Positions 24,955 to 33,051 are shown, counted from the first letter of the stretch. The stretch is DNA of 38,370 bases from Paenibacillus sp. Soil787 (GCF_001429545.1 NZ_LMSP01000046.1:261-38630), one strand, 5' to 3'. Notes: a model not told the origin generated them from the sequence alone. Numbers and translations: made by a program.

Positions 24955-25001
24955 AAGCCTATTCATTACAGTTTCTGTAATGGGATAGGCTTTTTATTTT
25001 T
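24955..25001 (+). terminator. Terminator-like hairpin in the leader of the 25019 gene
   Basis: AAGCCTAT...ATTACAG pairs with CTGTAAT...ATAGGCTT (loop TTT, one bulge), followed by TTTTTATTTTT. The ribosome site AAAAAGGAGG (25002-25011) comes right after. It must be read through for the downstream gene to be expressed, or it ends a small RNA of about 100 nt. Confidence 0.85.
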
Positions 25002-25018
25002 AAAAAGGAGGAATCACT

Positions 25019-26485
25019 TTGTTCAAACTATTTCAATCAGCATCGTATGAAAAGGTTCACGGGGATTTATTAAAAATGGCTTCTGGTGATTTCAGTATGA
25101 GCTGTGCCCCTGTTGTTGGTGAGAAATCCTTAATCAGTACGTTGAAAAAAACAATTCGCAGTTTGAAATCTCTCATCCGAATCGTCGATAAATCGTCGAG
25201 CGAGCTTTTTCATAAAATGGAGGATACGAGCGCGAGGTCAACTCTAATTACTGTGCAGGTAGAAGAAATAACGGCTACGATGCGGGAAATGGCTGAAGGT
25301 ATGCAGGATGCCTCCGAACATGCCCAGTACATATCGGACCAAATCCATCCTATTCACACATTTCTTGAAGGAGTTAAAGAAAGCAACAGTGTCATCGTCC
25401 AATCGTCGACTCAGTTTCTGGGAGAAGTGAGCTCAGGCAGAGTGGAAATGAGTGTTGCGATGGAACAAATGCAGTTAATCTCCAAGGATAGTAAGCAAAT
25501 CAATGTAAAAATGGATGAATTGAATAAAGCTCTTGAGAAAATCGCTGACATGACCACTTTAATCGAACAAATCTCTCAGCAAACCCAATTGTTAGCGCTG
25601 AATGCGAATATCGAAGCGGCACGTGCGGGAGAGCAGGGGAAGGGATTTGCGGTCGTTGCTCAAGAAATTTCGAAAATGGCTATTCAGACGAAGCAGGAAA
25701 CGGTTAATATACAGGAACTTATCCAAACAGTTACAACTAGCGCTGATGGATTGCGGGGTTCGATTCACCAGATGAAGGACACGGTGGGTACTGGAGCGTA
25801 TACATTGCAAGGAGCGGTTAGTAAGTATGAAAGGATGGAGACGTTTCTTAGTCAACTTTTGGGGGACATGCAGGGAGTAGATGGTCGCTTAGAAGGTGTT
25901 ACCAGCAATACATTGTCTATAGCTAACTCGATTCATCAAACCTCAGAAATGATTCAACAAGTAGCGGCTGGGAGTGAAGAAGTTTTGGCTGCTGCCGATG
26001 TTCAGCTTCATAATATTTTTGGGATGAATGAAAGCATTCAAGAAGCAACAAGGAGCAGTCTTTCCTTACGATCGGTAGTTTCGCAATTTAAATTGCCTTC
26101 TCTCCAGCACTCTCATGCCTTGCAGAAAGATTTGGATGTATGGATGGAATGTGCGACGGGCATGCGAGCAATCATGGTTTCGTTGATTGAAGCTAGGAAT
26201 CCAGAAAAAATAAACGATTGGTACCAGAAAAAGGTGGCGCAAGAGTTACTTTTACAAACATGTATGAAAGAGCTAGAGAGTAAGTTAAAAGAGGCGAGTG
26301 ATCGAAAATACTTCTCCTCGCTGCGCTCTGCATGGGATGCTTTTGGCGTGATCAAGGATCAAAATGCAGCATGGATGCTGGAAGGTGAATATGAAAAAGC
26401 AAAGCAAGCGCTGATTAGCCGCGGGCGAGAGTCTTTTAAACAAGCGGTTGATGTAGCTACTGAATGGATGGAGCAGGTCCGGTAA
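25019..26485 (+). CDS. Soluble methyl-accepting chemotaxis-like protein
   Basis: The conserved signalling hairpin tip is present at about residues 185-220 (QISQQTQLLALNANIEAARAGEQGKGFAVVAQEI), so the protein should interact with CheA/CheW. No membrane segment or typical periplasmic domain is visible. An N-terminal 50-residue segment precedes the coiled coil, and about 130 residues after it (from LQHSHALQKDL to the end) form a separate helical, possibly four-helix, sensor domain. The start TTG 25019 lies 7 nt after AAAAAGGAGG. Length is 488. It stands alone behind its own consensus promoter; the stimulus is unknown. Confidence 0.9.
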   Translation: MFKLFQSASYEKVHGDLLKMASGDFSMSCAPVVGEKSLISTLKKTIRSLKSLIRIVDKSSSELFHKMEDTSARSTLITVQVEEITATMREMAEGMQDASEHAQYISDQIHPIHTFLEGVKESNSVIVQSSTQFLGEVSSGRVEMSVAMEQMQLISKDSKQINVKMDELNKALEKIADMTTLIEQISQQTQLLALNANIEAARAGEQGKGFAVVAQEISKMAIQTKQETVNIQELIQTVTTSADGLRGSIHQMKDTVGTGAYTLQGAVSKYERMETFLSQLLGDMQGVDGRLEGVTSNTLSIANSIHQTSEMIQQVAAGSEEVLAAADVQLHNIFGMNESIQEATRSSLSLRSVVSQFKLPSLQHSHALQKDLDVWMECATGMRAIMVSLIEARNPEKINDWYQKKVAQELLLQTCMKELESKLKEASDRKYFSSLRSAWDAFGVIKDQNAAWMLEGEYEKAKQALISRGRESFKQAVDVATEWMEQVR

Positions 26486-26504
26486 TAAAGAATTCATCTT
26501 TTGA

Positions 26505-26537
26505 AGAGGGCACCTTTTTAATGGGTGCTCTTTTTTT
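26505..26537 (+). terminator. Terminator after the chemoreceptor-like gene
   Basis: AGGGCACC and GGGTGCTC pair around TTTTTAAT, followed by seven T. Confidence 0.85.
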
Positions 26538-26679
26538 CAACTCCTTCAATATACAGGATAACAGGGAGCGTCGACGATAATTTCTTTGGTCTTAACTGAC
26601 TTAAACATTTGAACTAGTATAGTGCAATAATTAAGTGTTATTATGAAAAGGAAATAAGTAGAAAAAGGATGTGGATAAA

Positions 26680-27618
26680 TTGAAAGCGCTATCTATGAGT
26701 TCCCTTCAAGCAGGTAATACGTCACATAACTATGAAGTTATTCCGAATTGGGCCAAAGTACCCGAGAATGTCACACTAGGTTACACTCACGGAATTGAAG
26801 TTGATGAAGCGGATCGCTTTTATTTGTTCCATACCGGAACGCCTTCTGTTGTGGTATTTGACCGCAATGGGCAATATTTGAATGCATGGGGCGAAGAGTT
26901 TGAAGGAGGTGCACACGGCTTTTATCTACATAAAGAAGCAGGTGGCGAATTCCTTTATGTGACCGACACAGACAAAGGGATTATGGTTAAAACAACATTA
27001 ACCGGCGAACATTTGTTAACGATAGGAACGCCAGATTTACCAGAGATTTATGATGCTGAACGTAAATTCGTGCCTACGGATGTGGCTGTGGCGCCAAATG
27101 GCGATATTTATATTTCAGATGGTTATGGCCAAAGCTGGGTGCATCAATATAATGCACTTGGAGACTATATTCGCTCATGGGGAGGAAAGGGCTCAGAGAG
27201 TGGGCAATTCGCTTGTCCGCATGGCATTTCAGTTGATTTGCGACGCGGAGAACCGGAACTTTATGTTGCGGATCGAGGCAATCATCGGATTCAAGTGTTT
27301 TCACTTGATGGGCAATTCAAACGCACCTTTGATCATGATATGGATATGCCTTGCAGCTTCTATTTCTACAAGGATGAAATGTATTTTCCGGATTTATTCA
27401 GCCGTGTAACGGTATTCGATAAACATGATCGATTAATTGCGCACTTGGGTGAGGATCGTCAAGCTAAATCGCAGGAGGGATGGCCTAATCTGGATAAAGC
27501 TTACTATCGCGCAAATAAATTCAGTTCTCCGCATGGCATCTGTGTCGATTCGCATGGCGATGTGTATGTGGCTGAGTGGATTTCGGATGGGCGCTTGACC
27601 AAGCTAGCTCGCAGGTAA
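26680..27618 (+). CDS. NHL-repeat beta-propeller protein
   Basis: Five to six NHL-type blades are visible as GIEVDEADRFYLF, DVAVAPNGDIYISDGYG, GISVDLRRGEPELYVADRGNHRIQVF, YKDEMYFPDLFSRVTVF and GICVDSHGDVYVAEW. The whole protein fits a six-bladed propeller and is related to peptidyl-hydroxyglycine lyase-like proteins. There is no signal peptide, so a cytoplasmic sugar- or lactone-handling role is possible but not shown. AAAAGGA (26663-26669) is 10 nt before TTG 26680 but too close to GTG 26671, so TTG is preferred. A terminator follows. Function is unassigned. Confidence 0.8.
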   Translation: MKALSMSSLQAGNTSHNYEVIPNWAKVPENVTLGYTHGIEVDEADRFYLFHTGTPSVVVFDRNGQYLNAWGEEFEGGAHGFYLHKEAGGEFLYVTDTDKGIMVKTTLTGEHLLTIGTPDLPEIYDAERKFVPTDVAVAPNGDIYISDGYGQSWVHQYNALGDYIRSWGGKGSESGQFACPHGISVDLRRGEPELYVADRGNHRIQVFSLDGQFKRTFDHDMDMPCSFYFYKDEMYFPDLFSRVTVFDKHDRLIAHLGEDRQAKSQEGWPNLDKAYYRANKFSSPHGICVDSHGDVYVAEWISDGRLTKLARR

Positions 27619-27651
27619 TTAAAATCATCGTGTTGCTTATTATGCAGGAAC

Positions 27652-27683
27652 AAGGTCACTCTTCCAAGAGTGGCTTATTTTTG
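27652..27683 (+). terminator. Terminator after the NHL gene
   Basis: CACTC and GAGTG arms with extended AAGG/GGCTT flanks enclose TTCCAA. The T-rich tail TTATTTTTG follows. Confidence 0.7.
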
Positions 27684-27727
27684 TGCTTTAAGCAGGCTAA
27701 TTTTACTTTACCATAAGATACGCTAAC

Positions 27728-27865
27728 TCACTTCGAACGAGCCTTCAAACAAAGGTTCGGTAGCTCGCCGATTTCAACACCAGTTCCTACACACTCAACG
27801 GCGCCTGCAAGGTCAATGCCCAACACGGCTGGCAGTTTTTGTTTGTTTGTTTGATTCGCTTTATA
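27728..27865 (-). pseudogene. Fragment of a zinc/NADPH-quinone oxidoreductase (MDR family)
   Basis: Read on the minus strand, 27835-27728 encodes LPAVLGIDLAGAVECVGTGVE, which is the conserved MDR stretch LPxVLGxDxAGxVExVGxGV, and then runs out of similarity before a stop at 27730-27728. Weak reading continues upstream with KANQTNKQK, but no start or ribosome site is seen and no other part of the enzyme is present. It is a relic of about 40 codons in an otherwise gene-free stretch. Confidence 0.65.
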
Positions 27866-28269
27866 ACGCGTGCCCGGGAATGTAATAGAAATGGGGAGTT
27901 AGTGAATTGGGAAATTGGAATGGAAAGTTGTAATGGTATACAAAATGCAACAAGACACGGATGATCAAACGAATGTTTGAACCAGTTACGTCTAGGACGT
28001 AACATACTTTGCATTAAACTTTACAAACAGTCTCGTCAAAGGTCGGCCTAAGCCGTGTTTTATGCGCTCAAGCTTTCTTTTGTGATGGATAGCAATGAAG
28101 GTATTTTTCTTTGGAAAAATAGGTTTACAAACAATGGATATGGGCTTATAGTGAAGTTATAGTTTTTCCCTTGGTAAACTATTTGTCCTAATGGAAACAA
28201 AAAATTTTTTATCTAAAAAGTTTCCCTTATACAACAAAATTGTAAACAAGCAATATAAAATAGGAGGGC
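27866..28269 (+). other. Gene-free leader region of the multicopper oxidase unit
   Basis: The 650 bp between 27619 and 28269 hold only the fragment at 27728-27865. A perfect hairpin GTTACGTC-TAG-GACGTAAC lies at 27985-28003. TTTACAAACA occurs near 28021 and 28125, and a GTAAAC half-site near 28245. A 7-bp inverted repeat ATAGTTT/AAACTAT spans 28159-28182. A clear promoter was not found. Confidence 0.5.
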
Positions 28270-28275
28270 ATGATG

Positions 28276-29310
28276 ATGTTACGTAAACCGGTTGATAAGG
28301 TATCAAGACGTAATCTTTTAAAAATGGGAACCGCTGGAGCTTTTGCTGTCATTGGCAGTGCTTTACTGAATCCATTTGGTAAAACAACATTAGCTGCGGA
28401 TAAGCATAGCGTTCATAATGCTATGAAAGAACAATTGCATGATGGTATGAAGCATGGTTATGTTCCGAGTACAGAAGTGACTGAAGGTTTTAAAGCAGCA
28501 CAGAAAGCACTAACAGCATTTGATTATGGAAAGGTAAGTAAGCTTGCTGATGGAAGAACGTTACGGGAGTACGAAATTACATCTTATGAAACTAACGTTG
28601 AGATCGCGAAAGGGATCAAGTTTCCCGGTTGGACATTCAATGGCACAATACCAGGACCCACGATTCGCTGTACAGAAGGGGATGTCCTTCGAGTGAAGTT
28701 TACCAATGCAACGAGTCATCCGCATTCGATCCATTTTCATGGCATGCATCCTACCAACATGGATGGACTGGAAGCAGTTCATGCAGGTGCTTCTTTTACT
28801 TACGAATTTGAAGCAAAGCCAGCTGGTATGCATGTCTACCATTGTCATGTTGCTCCTCTCGCCAGACATATTCATAAAGGACTTTATGGCAATTTCATTA
28901 TTGATCCGAGGAAACCAAGAGCTGCTGCAAAAGAATTCAGTATGCTGATGAACGGCTTTGATCTTAACCTTGATGGGGAAAATGAAGTCTACACGGTGAA
29001 TGGGTATGCGTTTGCCTATCAGCAAGAACCAATTAAGGTGAAAGTTGGGGAACTTGTTCGTATTTATCTTAGCAATCTTACTGAATTTGATCCTATTAAT
29101 TCTTTTCACCTTCATGCGAACTTTTTTAACTATTATGCAACCGGCGCGGATCCTGAAGCGCGTCCTAATTTTACTGATACCATTATGCAATGTCAGGGAG
29201 AACGAGGCATTTTGGAAATTGTGTTCCCATCTCCTGGGCGATACATGTTTCACGCCCATCAAAGTGAATTTGCTGAGCTCGGTTGGATGGGCTTCTTTGT
29301 AGCTGAATAG
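28276..29310 (+). CDS. Tat-exported two-domain multicopper oxidase
   Basis: The N-terminus has a twin-arginine signal (SRRNLLKMG, hydrophobic AGAFAVIGSALL), cut near LAADK, so the protein is folded before export. Domain 1 carries PHSIHFHGMH and VYHCHVAPLARHIHKGLYG; domain 2 carries NSFHLHANFF and YMFHAHQSEFAELGW. These are copper-binding His and Cys of a two-domain cupredoxin like NirK or small laccases. The axial Met position of NirK (14 residues after Cys) is not Met. ATG 28276 fits AGGAGGG (28262-28268) by spacing; 28270 and 28273 are alternatives. It is followed after 20 nt by the ZIP-type gene. Substrate (nitrite, metal ion or phenol) unknown. Confidence 0.9.
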   Translation: MLRKPVDKVSRRNLLKMGTAGAFAVIGSALLNPFGKTTLAADKHSVHNAMKEQLHDGMKHGYVPSTEVTEGFKAAQKALTAFDYGKVSKLADGRTLREYEITSYETNVEIAKGIKFPGWTFNGTIPGPTIRCTEGDVLRVKFTNATSHPHSIHFHGMHPTNMDGLEAVHAGASFTYEFEAKPAGMHVYHCHVAPLARHIHKGLYGNFIIDPRKPRAAAKEFSMLMNGFDLNLDGENEVYTVNGYAFAYQQEPIKVKVGELVRIYLSNLTEFDPINSFHLHANFFNYYATGADPEARPNFTDTIMQCQGERGILEIVFPSPGRYMFHAHQSEFAELGWMGFFVAE

Positions 29311-29330
29311 AGAGGAGGAGTGAGCGTACG

Positions 29331-30539
29331 ATGAGTACTAATGTTCAAACTGAAAATAAGGTTCCAACAAACAAATTTAAAGCTATCCTATGGGGAATTC
29401 TCCCCCTAATTTTGCTAGTTGCGATTATCACTACCATCGCAAAAGTGGGAACAGGAATCGAAAGTGAGCCAGCTGCTCCTATAGAAGTTCTGAATGTGGA
29501 GAAAATAACGCTGAATGATGAAGGCATCCAGCTTAAGGTGCTTAATTCAGGACCAGAGGATGTAACGATAGCTCAAGTCACTGTGGATGATGCCTTTTGG
29601 AACGCGGATTTTTCACCGAGCGATACCTTGCAAAGATTTGAACGGGGAACTGTGAAAATTCCTTATCCATGGGTTCAAGGCGATCCGCATGAAATTAAAC
29701 TGATCACCTCGAATGGCTTGATTTTCACTGGTGAAGTTGCGGCCGCAGCTGCAACACCTGAACCAAATGGGAAATTGTTTTGGCAATACGCATTAATAGG
29801 TTTTTACGTAGGGGTTGTTCCTATTGGGTTAGGACTCATGTGGTATCCATTTTTACGTAGATTTTCAGTTAGAGGGATGCATGCTATTCTCGCATTGACG
29901 GTAGGGCTTTTGTTTTTCCTAGTGATTGATACTTTTGAAGAAGGATTTGAAATGGCTTCTGAAGCTCCAGGTTTATTTCAAGGTACTGGATTGGTGTGGT
30001 TTGGAGCACTGCTCAGTTGTCTCTTCTTGATTGCGGTAGATCAGTCTAATGAACGCAAGCTAAGCAGCAGTTCTTTAGAGGGAAGAAGGGTATCGAACAA
30101 AATTGCCACTGGTATTGGTCTTCATAATTTTGGCGAAGGGCTTGCCATTGGATCCGCTTTTGCGGTCGGAGAAGCTGCTTTAGGAACTTTCTTAATCATC
30201 GGGTTTACGCTTCACAATATCACGGAGGGTGTCGGAATCGCAGCCCCACTGCTTAAAGATCGTCCGAACTGGAAGACTTTTGTCACTTTAGCATTGATCG
30301 CCGGTGGACCCGCCATTATTGGCACTTGGGCAGGCGGATTTATTTTTAACGATACATTAGCGGCGTTATTCTTCGGCATAGGTGCCGGGGCTATCTTACA
30401 AGTCATTTATGTTATTTCTAAAATGATTCTTAAAGAATCCGAGAAAAGAGGTCTTTCCCCTGTTTCTTGGCTGAATTTTGGCGGGTTAACTGCAGGAATT
30501 CTTATTATGTATGTGACAGCTCTCATGGTTAAGTTTTGA
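29331..30539 (+). CDS. ZIP-family metal transporter with extracytoplasmic N-domain
   Basis: The protein has a first membrane helix (about 17-38), an extracytoplasmic beta domain (about 45-145, ITLNDEGIQLKVLNSGPEDVTIAQVTVDD) and then about seven helices of the ZIP fold. The metal path motifs HNFGEG (about 265) and HNITEG (about 296) are both present. It would move divalent metal ions such as zinc, iron or manganese. The added N-domain is not part of the core ZIP family. ATG 29331 has AGGAGG upstream. It lies between a copper oxidase gene and tatA, 20 and 26 nt apart, in one operon; the context suggests metal supply or release linked to the oxidase, an inference. Confidence 0.87.
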   Translation: MSTNVQTENKVPTNKFKAILWGILPLILLVAIITTIAKVGTGIESEPAAPIEVLNVEKITLNDEGIQLKVLNSGPEDVTIAQVTVDDAFWNADFSPSDTLQRFERGTVKIPYPWVQGDPHEIKLITSNGLIFTGEVAAAAATPEPNGKLFWQYALIGFYVGVVPIGLGLMWYPFLRRFSVRGMHAILALTVGLLFFLVIDTFEEGFEMASEAPGLFQGTGLVWFGALLSCLFLIAVDQSNERKLSSSSLEGRRVSNKIATGIGLHNFGEGLAIGSAFAVGEAALGTFLIIGFTLHNITEGVGIAAPLLKDRPNWKTFVTLALIAGGPAIIGTWAGGFIFNDTLAALFFGIGAGAILQVIYVISKMILKESEKRGLSPVSWLNFGGLTAGILIMYVTALMVKF

Positions 30540-30565
30540 TTCAATTATAAGGTAGGTGGATCATT

Positions 30566-30745
30566 ATGCTATCAGGCATTGGCGTATCAGGCTTCGTCAT
30601 CATCTTTGCAATTGCGTTACTTTTATTCGGACCTTCGAAGCTTCCGCAGTTAGGCCGCGCATTCGGTACAACGATTAAGGAGTTTAGACAAGGAACAAAG
30701 GGATTGTTAGAAGAAGATACCAAAGAGAAGCAGAAAGTAGAATGA
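30566..30745 (+). CDS. tatA: Twin-arginine translocase pore subunit TatA
   Basis: The 59-residue product has one membrane helix (GVSGFVIIFAIALLLF), the FGP hinge (FGPSKLPQLG), an amphipathic helix (RAFGTTIKEFRQG) and a short charged tail. This is the TatA/E plan. GGTAGGTGG lies 8 nt before ATG 30566, 26 nt after the ZIP gene. No tatC is in the window. Because the first gene of the unit carries a twin-arginine signal, this copy is likely dedicated to exporting that oxidase, using a TatC encoded elsewhere. Confidence 0.93.
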   Translation: MLSGIGVSGFVIIFAIALLLFGPSKLPQLGRAFGTTIKEFRQGTKGLLEEDTKEKQKVE

Positions 30746-30751
30746 ATAGAA

Positions 30752-30783
30752 GGCCAATCCACATTTTGCGGATTGGTCTTTTT
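30752..30783 (+). terminator. Terminator of the MCO-ZIP-TatA unit
   Basis: GGCCAATCC and GGATTGGTC pair over 9 bp with one G-U pair, loop of about 9 nt, followed by TTTTT. Confidence 0.9.
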
Positions 30784-30819
30784 AAGTAGATAAATTTTAT
30801 ACTTTTGCTTCGCATCTAC

Positions 30820-30864
30820 CTTGACAAACGCGATCGTCCCTGAAGGACGACGGAGTCGTTTATC
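30820..30864 (+). repeat. Dispersed 45-bp repeat (copy B)
   Basis: It matches 9578-9622 with two differences over 45 bp. Like copy A, it follows a terminator and precedes a gene in the same orientation. The CGTCC-CTGAA-GGACG hairpin is preserved in both. Confidence 0.75.
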
Positions 30865-30895
30865 CTTGTGCCCCTGAATGACAACTTGAACAATA

Positions 30896-30915
30896 TATGC
30901 GGACATATCTGCATA
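30896..30915. promoter_or_regulatory. Operator-like inverted repeat before the binding-protein gene
   Basis: TATGCGGA (30896-30903), CATA and TCTGCATA (30908-30915) form an 8-4-8 inverted repeat with one mismatch, about 60 nt before the gene at 30976. No known regulator is recognised. Confidence 0.4.
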
Positions 30916-30975
30916 ACCGTTTAACAATTTACAAATAATACCGTTGTTTACCTGAGAAGGAGGGCATAAAAGGCA

Positions 30976-31785
30976 ATGAATATACGAGTTCGAAGCAAGC
31001 AGGGGATCATGCTGTTGATCGTTCTTTCGGTAACACTAGCTTTCACAGGATGTTCGAAAGATGAAGCGATCAAAGTCGGTATCGAAGAAAACAACCGTCC
31101 CTTTACGTATACTGAGGGGGAAGAGAAGAAAGGCTTCGAAGTGGAATTATGGCAAGCCATTGCTAAAAAGGCGAATCTAAAATATGAATGGGTAGCTATG
31201 GAATATGGTGAGTTGAACAAAAGCGTAAAATCGGGTGATGTGGATCTGGCAATAGCCGGAATGACCGTCACGAATGCCCGCAAGAACAAATTAGACTATT
31301 CAGACCCTTATTTTCAATCGGGAGAAGCGATACTTACCGCATCGGATAACGAGGCAATCAAAGGCACAGATGACTTGGCCCAAAAAACAGTGGCTACAAG
31401 AAACGGATCCACTGCTTATCAATTTGCAAGTGAAATTCAAGGAATCAAAATAAGGAGCTATGCGAATATCTCCGATGCTTACGATGATTTGAAAAATAAA
31501 AGCGTTGATGCCGTCATTTTTGAAGAGCATAGCATTCAAGATTATGTGCAAAACTCAGCAGATGGAAAAGTTAAAAAAGTAGGGGACGTTTTCAACAAAG
31601 ATAGCTACGCAGTCGTTGCTAAAAAGCGGAACAAGTACATGGGAAAGATCAATAAGGCCATTATAGCAGTCTCCAAAGATGGAACTTATGAAGCTCTCTA
31701 TACGAAATGGTTCGGAAGTAAACCAGAAAAAATGCCTAAAGAGCTTAGACACGATATGGAAGAGGATATTGAACACGAATCATAA
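30976..31785 (+). CDS. Orphan amino-acid-type ABC binding lipoprotein
   Basis: This is a family-3 solute-binding protein. The signal peptide has a lipobox (LAFTGC, Cys near residue 26). Two lobes follow: the first begins KVGIEENNRPFTYTEGEEKKGFEVELW, where amino-acid ligands are normally gripped by the aromatic and Arg residues of AIAGMTVTNARKNKLDYSDPYF. No permease or ATPase genes lie beside it, and its C-terminus is a charged EDIEHES tail. ATG 30976 has AAGGAGG upstream. It may feed a distant transporter or act as a sensor. The ligand (polar amino acid or similar) is inferred from family only. Confidence 0.88.
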   Translation: MNIRVRSKQGIMLLIVLSVTLAFTGCSKDEAIKVGIEENNRPFTYTEGEEKKGFEVELWQAIAKKANLKYEWVAMEYGELNKSVKSGDVDLAIAGMTVTNARKNKLDYSDPYFQSGEAILTASDNEAIKGTDDLAQKTVATRNGSTAYQFASEIQGIKIRSYANISDAYDDLKNKSVDAVIFEEHSIQDYVQNSADGKVKKVGDVFNKDSYAVVAKKRNKYMGKINKAIIAVSKDGTYEALYTKWFGSKPEKMPKELRHDMEEDIEHES

Positions 31786-31805
31786 GTGCTTTGTGGAAAA
31801 GATGA

Positions 31806-31837
31806 GGTTGCTCACTATCGTTCGATAATGGGCAACC
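31806..31837. terminator. Shared hairpin between convergent units
   Basis: GGTTGCTCA and TATCG pair with CGATA and TGGGCAACC in a long stem with one mismatch around TT. The T-run is poor on both strands. It lies between the binding-protein gene and the cyd operon and can end either. Confidence 0.6.
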
Positions 31838-31910
31838 CCTTACTTTATGCTTTAATTCCGTTATTTTTCTCTGTAATGTGTATATTCCTGAGGAGGTTTT
31901 CAAAGAACAG

Positions 31911-32018
31911 CTAAACTATTCTATGACTTTCACTAGCTCTTGATACCCATAGAATCATAAAAACAAGTGATAATAGAACAAATACCGGTGGAGCATATTG
32001 GATTAGCATGTTTTCCAT
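31911..32018 (-). CDS. cydS: CydS-like small subunit of cytochrome bd oxidase (35 aa)
   Basis: This 35-codon gene lies 4 nt after cydB on the minus strand. The product starts MENMLIQYAPPVFVLLS and is one membrane helix with a short charged tail. The first part matches the pattern of Geobacillus CydS (from memory, LIMYAPMVVVALS): a Tyr-Ala-Pro before the hydrophobic helix. AAGAAGGGTG within the end of cydB lies about 8 nt before the ATG. CydS fills a groove beside the haem-bearing subunit in the Geobacillus bd structure. The assignment rests on position, size and that motif. Confidence 0.75.
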   Translation of the reverse strand: MENMLIQYAPPVFVLLSLVFMILWVSRASESHRIV

Positions 32019-32022
32019 AAGT

Positions 32023-33051
32023 TTAGTCACCCTTCTTTATCATTTTACCTTGCACATAATCAGCATCAAAAAGAAACAGACGCATAAGCAGAAACAGAGA
32101 TGGGATTAGAATAACAAGCCCTGCAATGAAGGCAATGATTAGAGCAGTTCCCATTGCCTGGTTAGTAAAATTTTCGTGAATGGAAATGTATGGGAATAAA
32201 AGATACGGTAAATGGGCCTTACCATAACCAAAGAAAGCAAAAGCAAATTGCAAAAGTACCAATATAAACGCTAGACCTAGCTTGATTTTTTTCCAAAGGA
32301 AGTAGACGGCAGCTAAAAAGCAGAGAAATGATGCTCCGAACATCCAGCCAAGGTTAAGCATGTTGTGGAAATGTTCTGGGTTTTGCTGGTTTATAGCGAA
32401 AAAAACAAGAAGACTTGCAAGAATAGTAGGTCCGCTCCAGAAAAGAGCATAGCCTCGTAAAATGCCAAATGCGGGATAGTCTTTTGCTCTATAAGCATAG
32501 AAGGAAAGGAACATGGACGAGATATAGAGAACGCTGACTAGGGATAATAATATGACCGACCATGTATAAGGACTCCCAAGCAGCTTACTCCAATCTAGCA
32601 AAATCGTGCCGTTCTGTTCCACGATGATTCCACCCTCAGAAATGGTTAGCACCGTAGAAAGGGTTGCAGGGATGAGTAGGCCCGTTGCTCCATAGAGCAG
32701 CATGTACCATTTGTTATCTTTGGAACCATAGTTGCTGAAAGCGTAGTAGGCTCCTCGTATGGCTAGCAATATGATAGCAACACTACCTGGTACAAGCAGC
32801 GCGGTCCCATAATAACGTGCAGTTTCAGGGAAGAAACCAATCATACCGATGTAGAAGAAAACTAAGAATACATTGGTCACTTCCCAGACAGGAGACAAAT
32901 ATCGATCAATAATCTTATGAATGATATGCTTTTTCATCGTGATAACCGAATAGTAACTGAAGAAACCTGCACCAAAGTCAATGGATGCCACAATTAAATA
33001 GCCGTATAAAAAAATCCACAAAACAGTAATTCCAACAAGTTCTAGACTCAT
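32023..33051 (-). CDS. cydB: Cytochrome bd quinol oxidase subunit II
   Basis: This is the second membrane subunit of the bd-type terminal oxidase, which reduces oxygen to water with quinol electrons. The 342-residue protein has about eight or nine membrane helices. The N-terminal block LWIFLYGYLIVASIDFGAGFF is the CydB signature. Its ATG overlaps the TGA of cydA (ATGA), so translation is coupled. The C-terminus overlaps the ribosome site of the 35-codon gene that follows. Length is typical of Bacillus CydB. Confidence 0.95.
   Translation of the reverse strand: MSLELVGITVLWIFLYGYLIVASIDFGAGFFSYYSVITMKKHIIHKIIDRYLSPVWEVTNVFLVFFYIGMIGFFPETARYYGTALLVPGSVAIILLAIRGAYYAFSNYGSKDNKWYMLLYGATGLLIPATLSTVLTISEGGIIVEQNGTILLDWSKLLGSPYTWSVILLSLVSVLYISSMFLSFYAYRAKDYPAFGILRGYALFWSGPTILASLLVFFAINQQNPEHFHNMLNLGWMFGASFLCFLAAVYFLWKKIKLGLAFILVLLQFAFAFFGYGKAHLPYLLFPYISIHENFTNQAMGTALIIAFIAGLVILIPSLFLLMRLFLFDADYVQGKMIKKGD

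Noticed and set aside
24890..25001. Cyclic-di-GMP (GEMM) riboswitch before the chemoreceptor-like gene
   Set aside because: The conserved GCAAACC and GACGCAAAGC parts are not present; only the terminator-like hairpin supports control.
28561..29262. Minus-strand 233-codon ORF
   Set aside because: It is a shadow of the well-supported oxidase gene, rich in Met/His/Arg, with no ribosome site.
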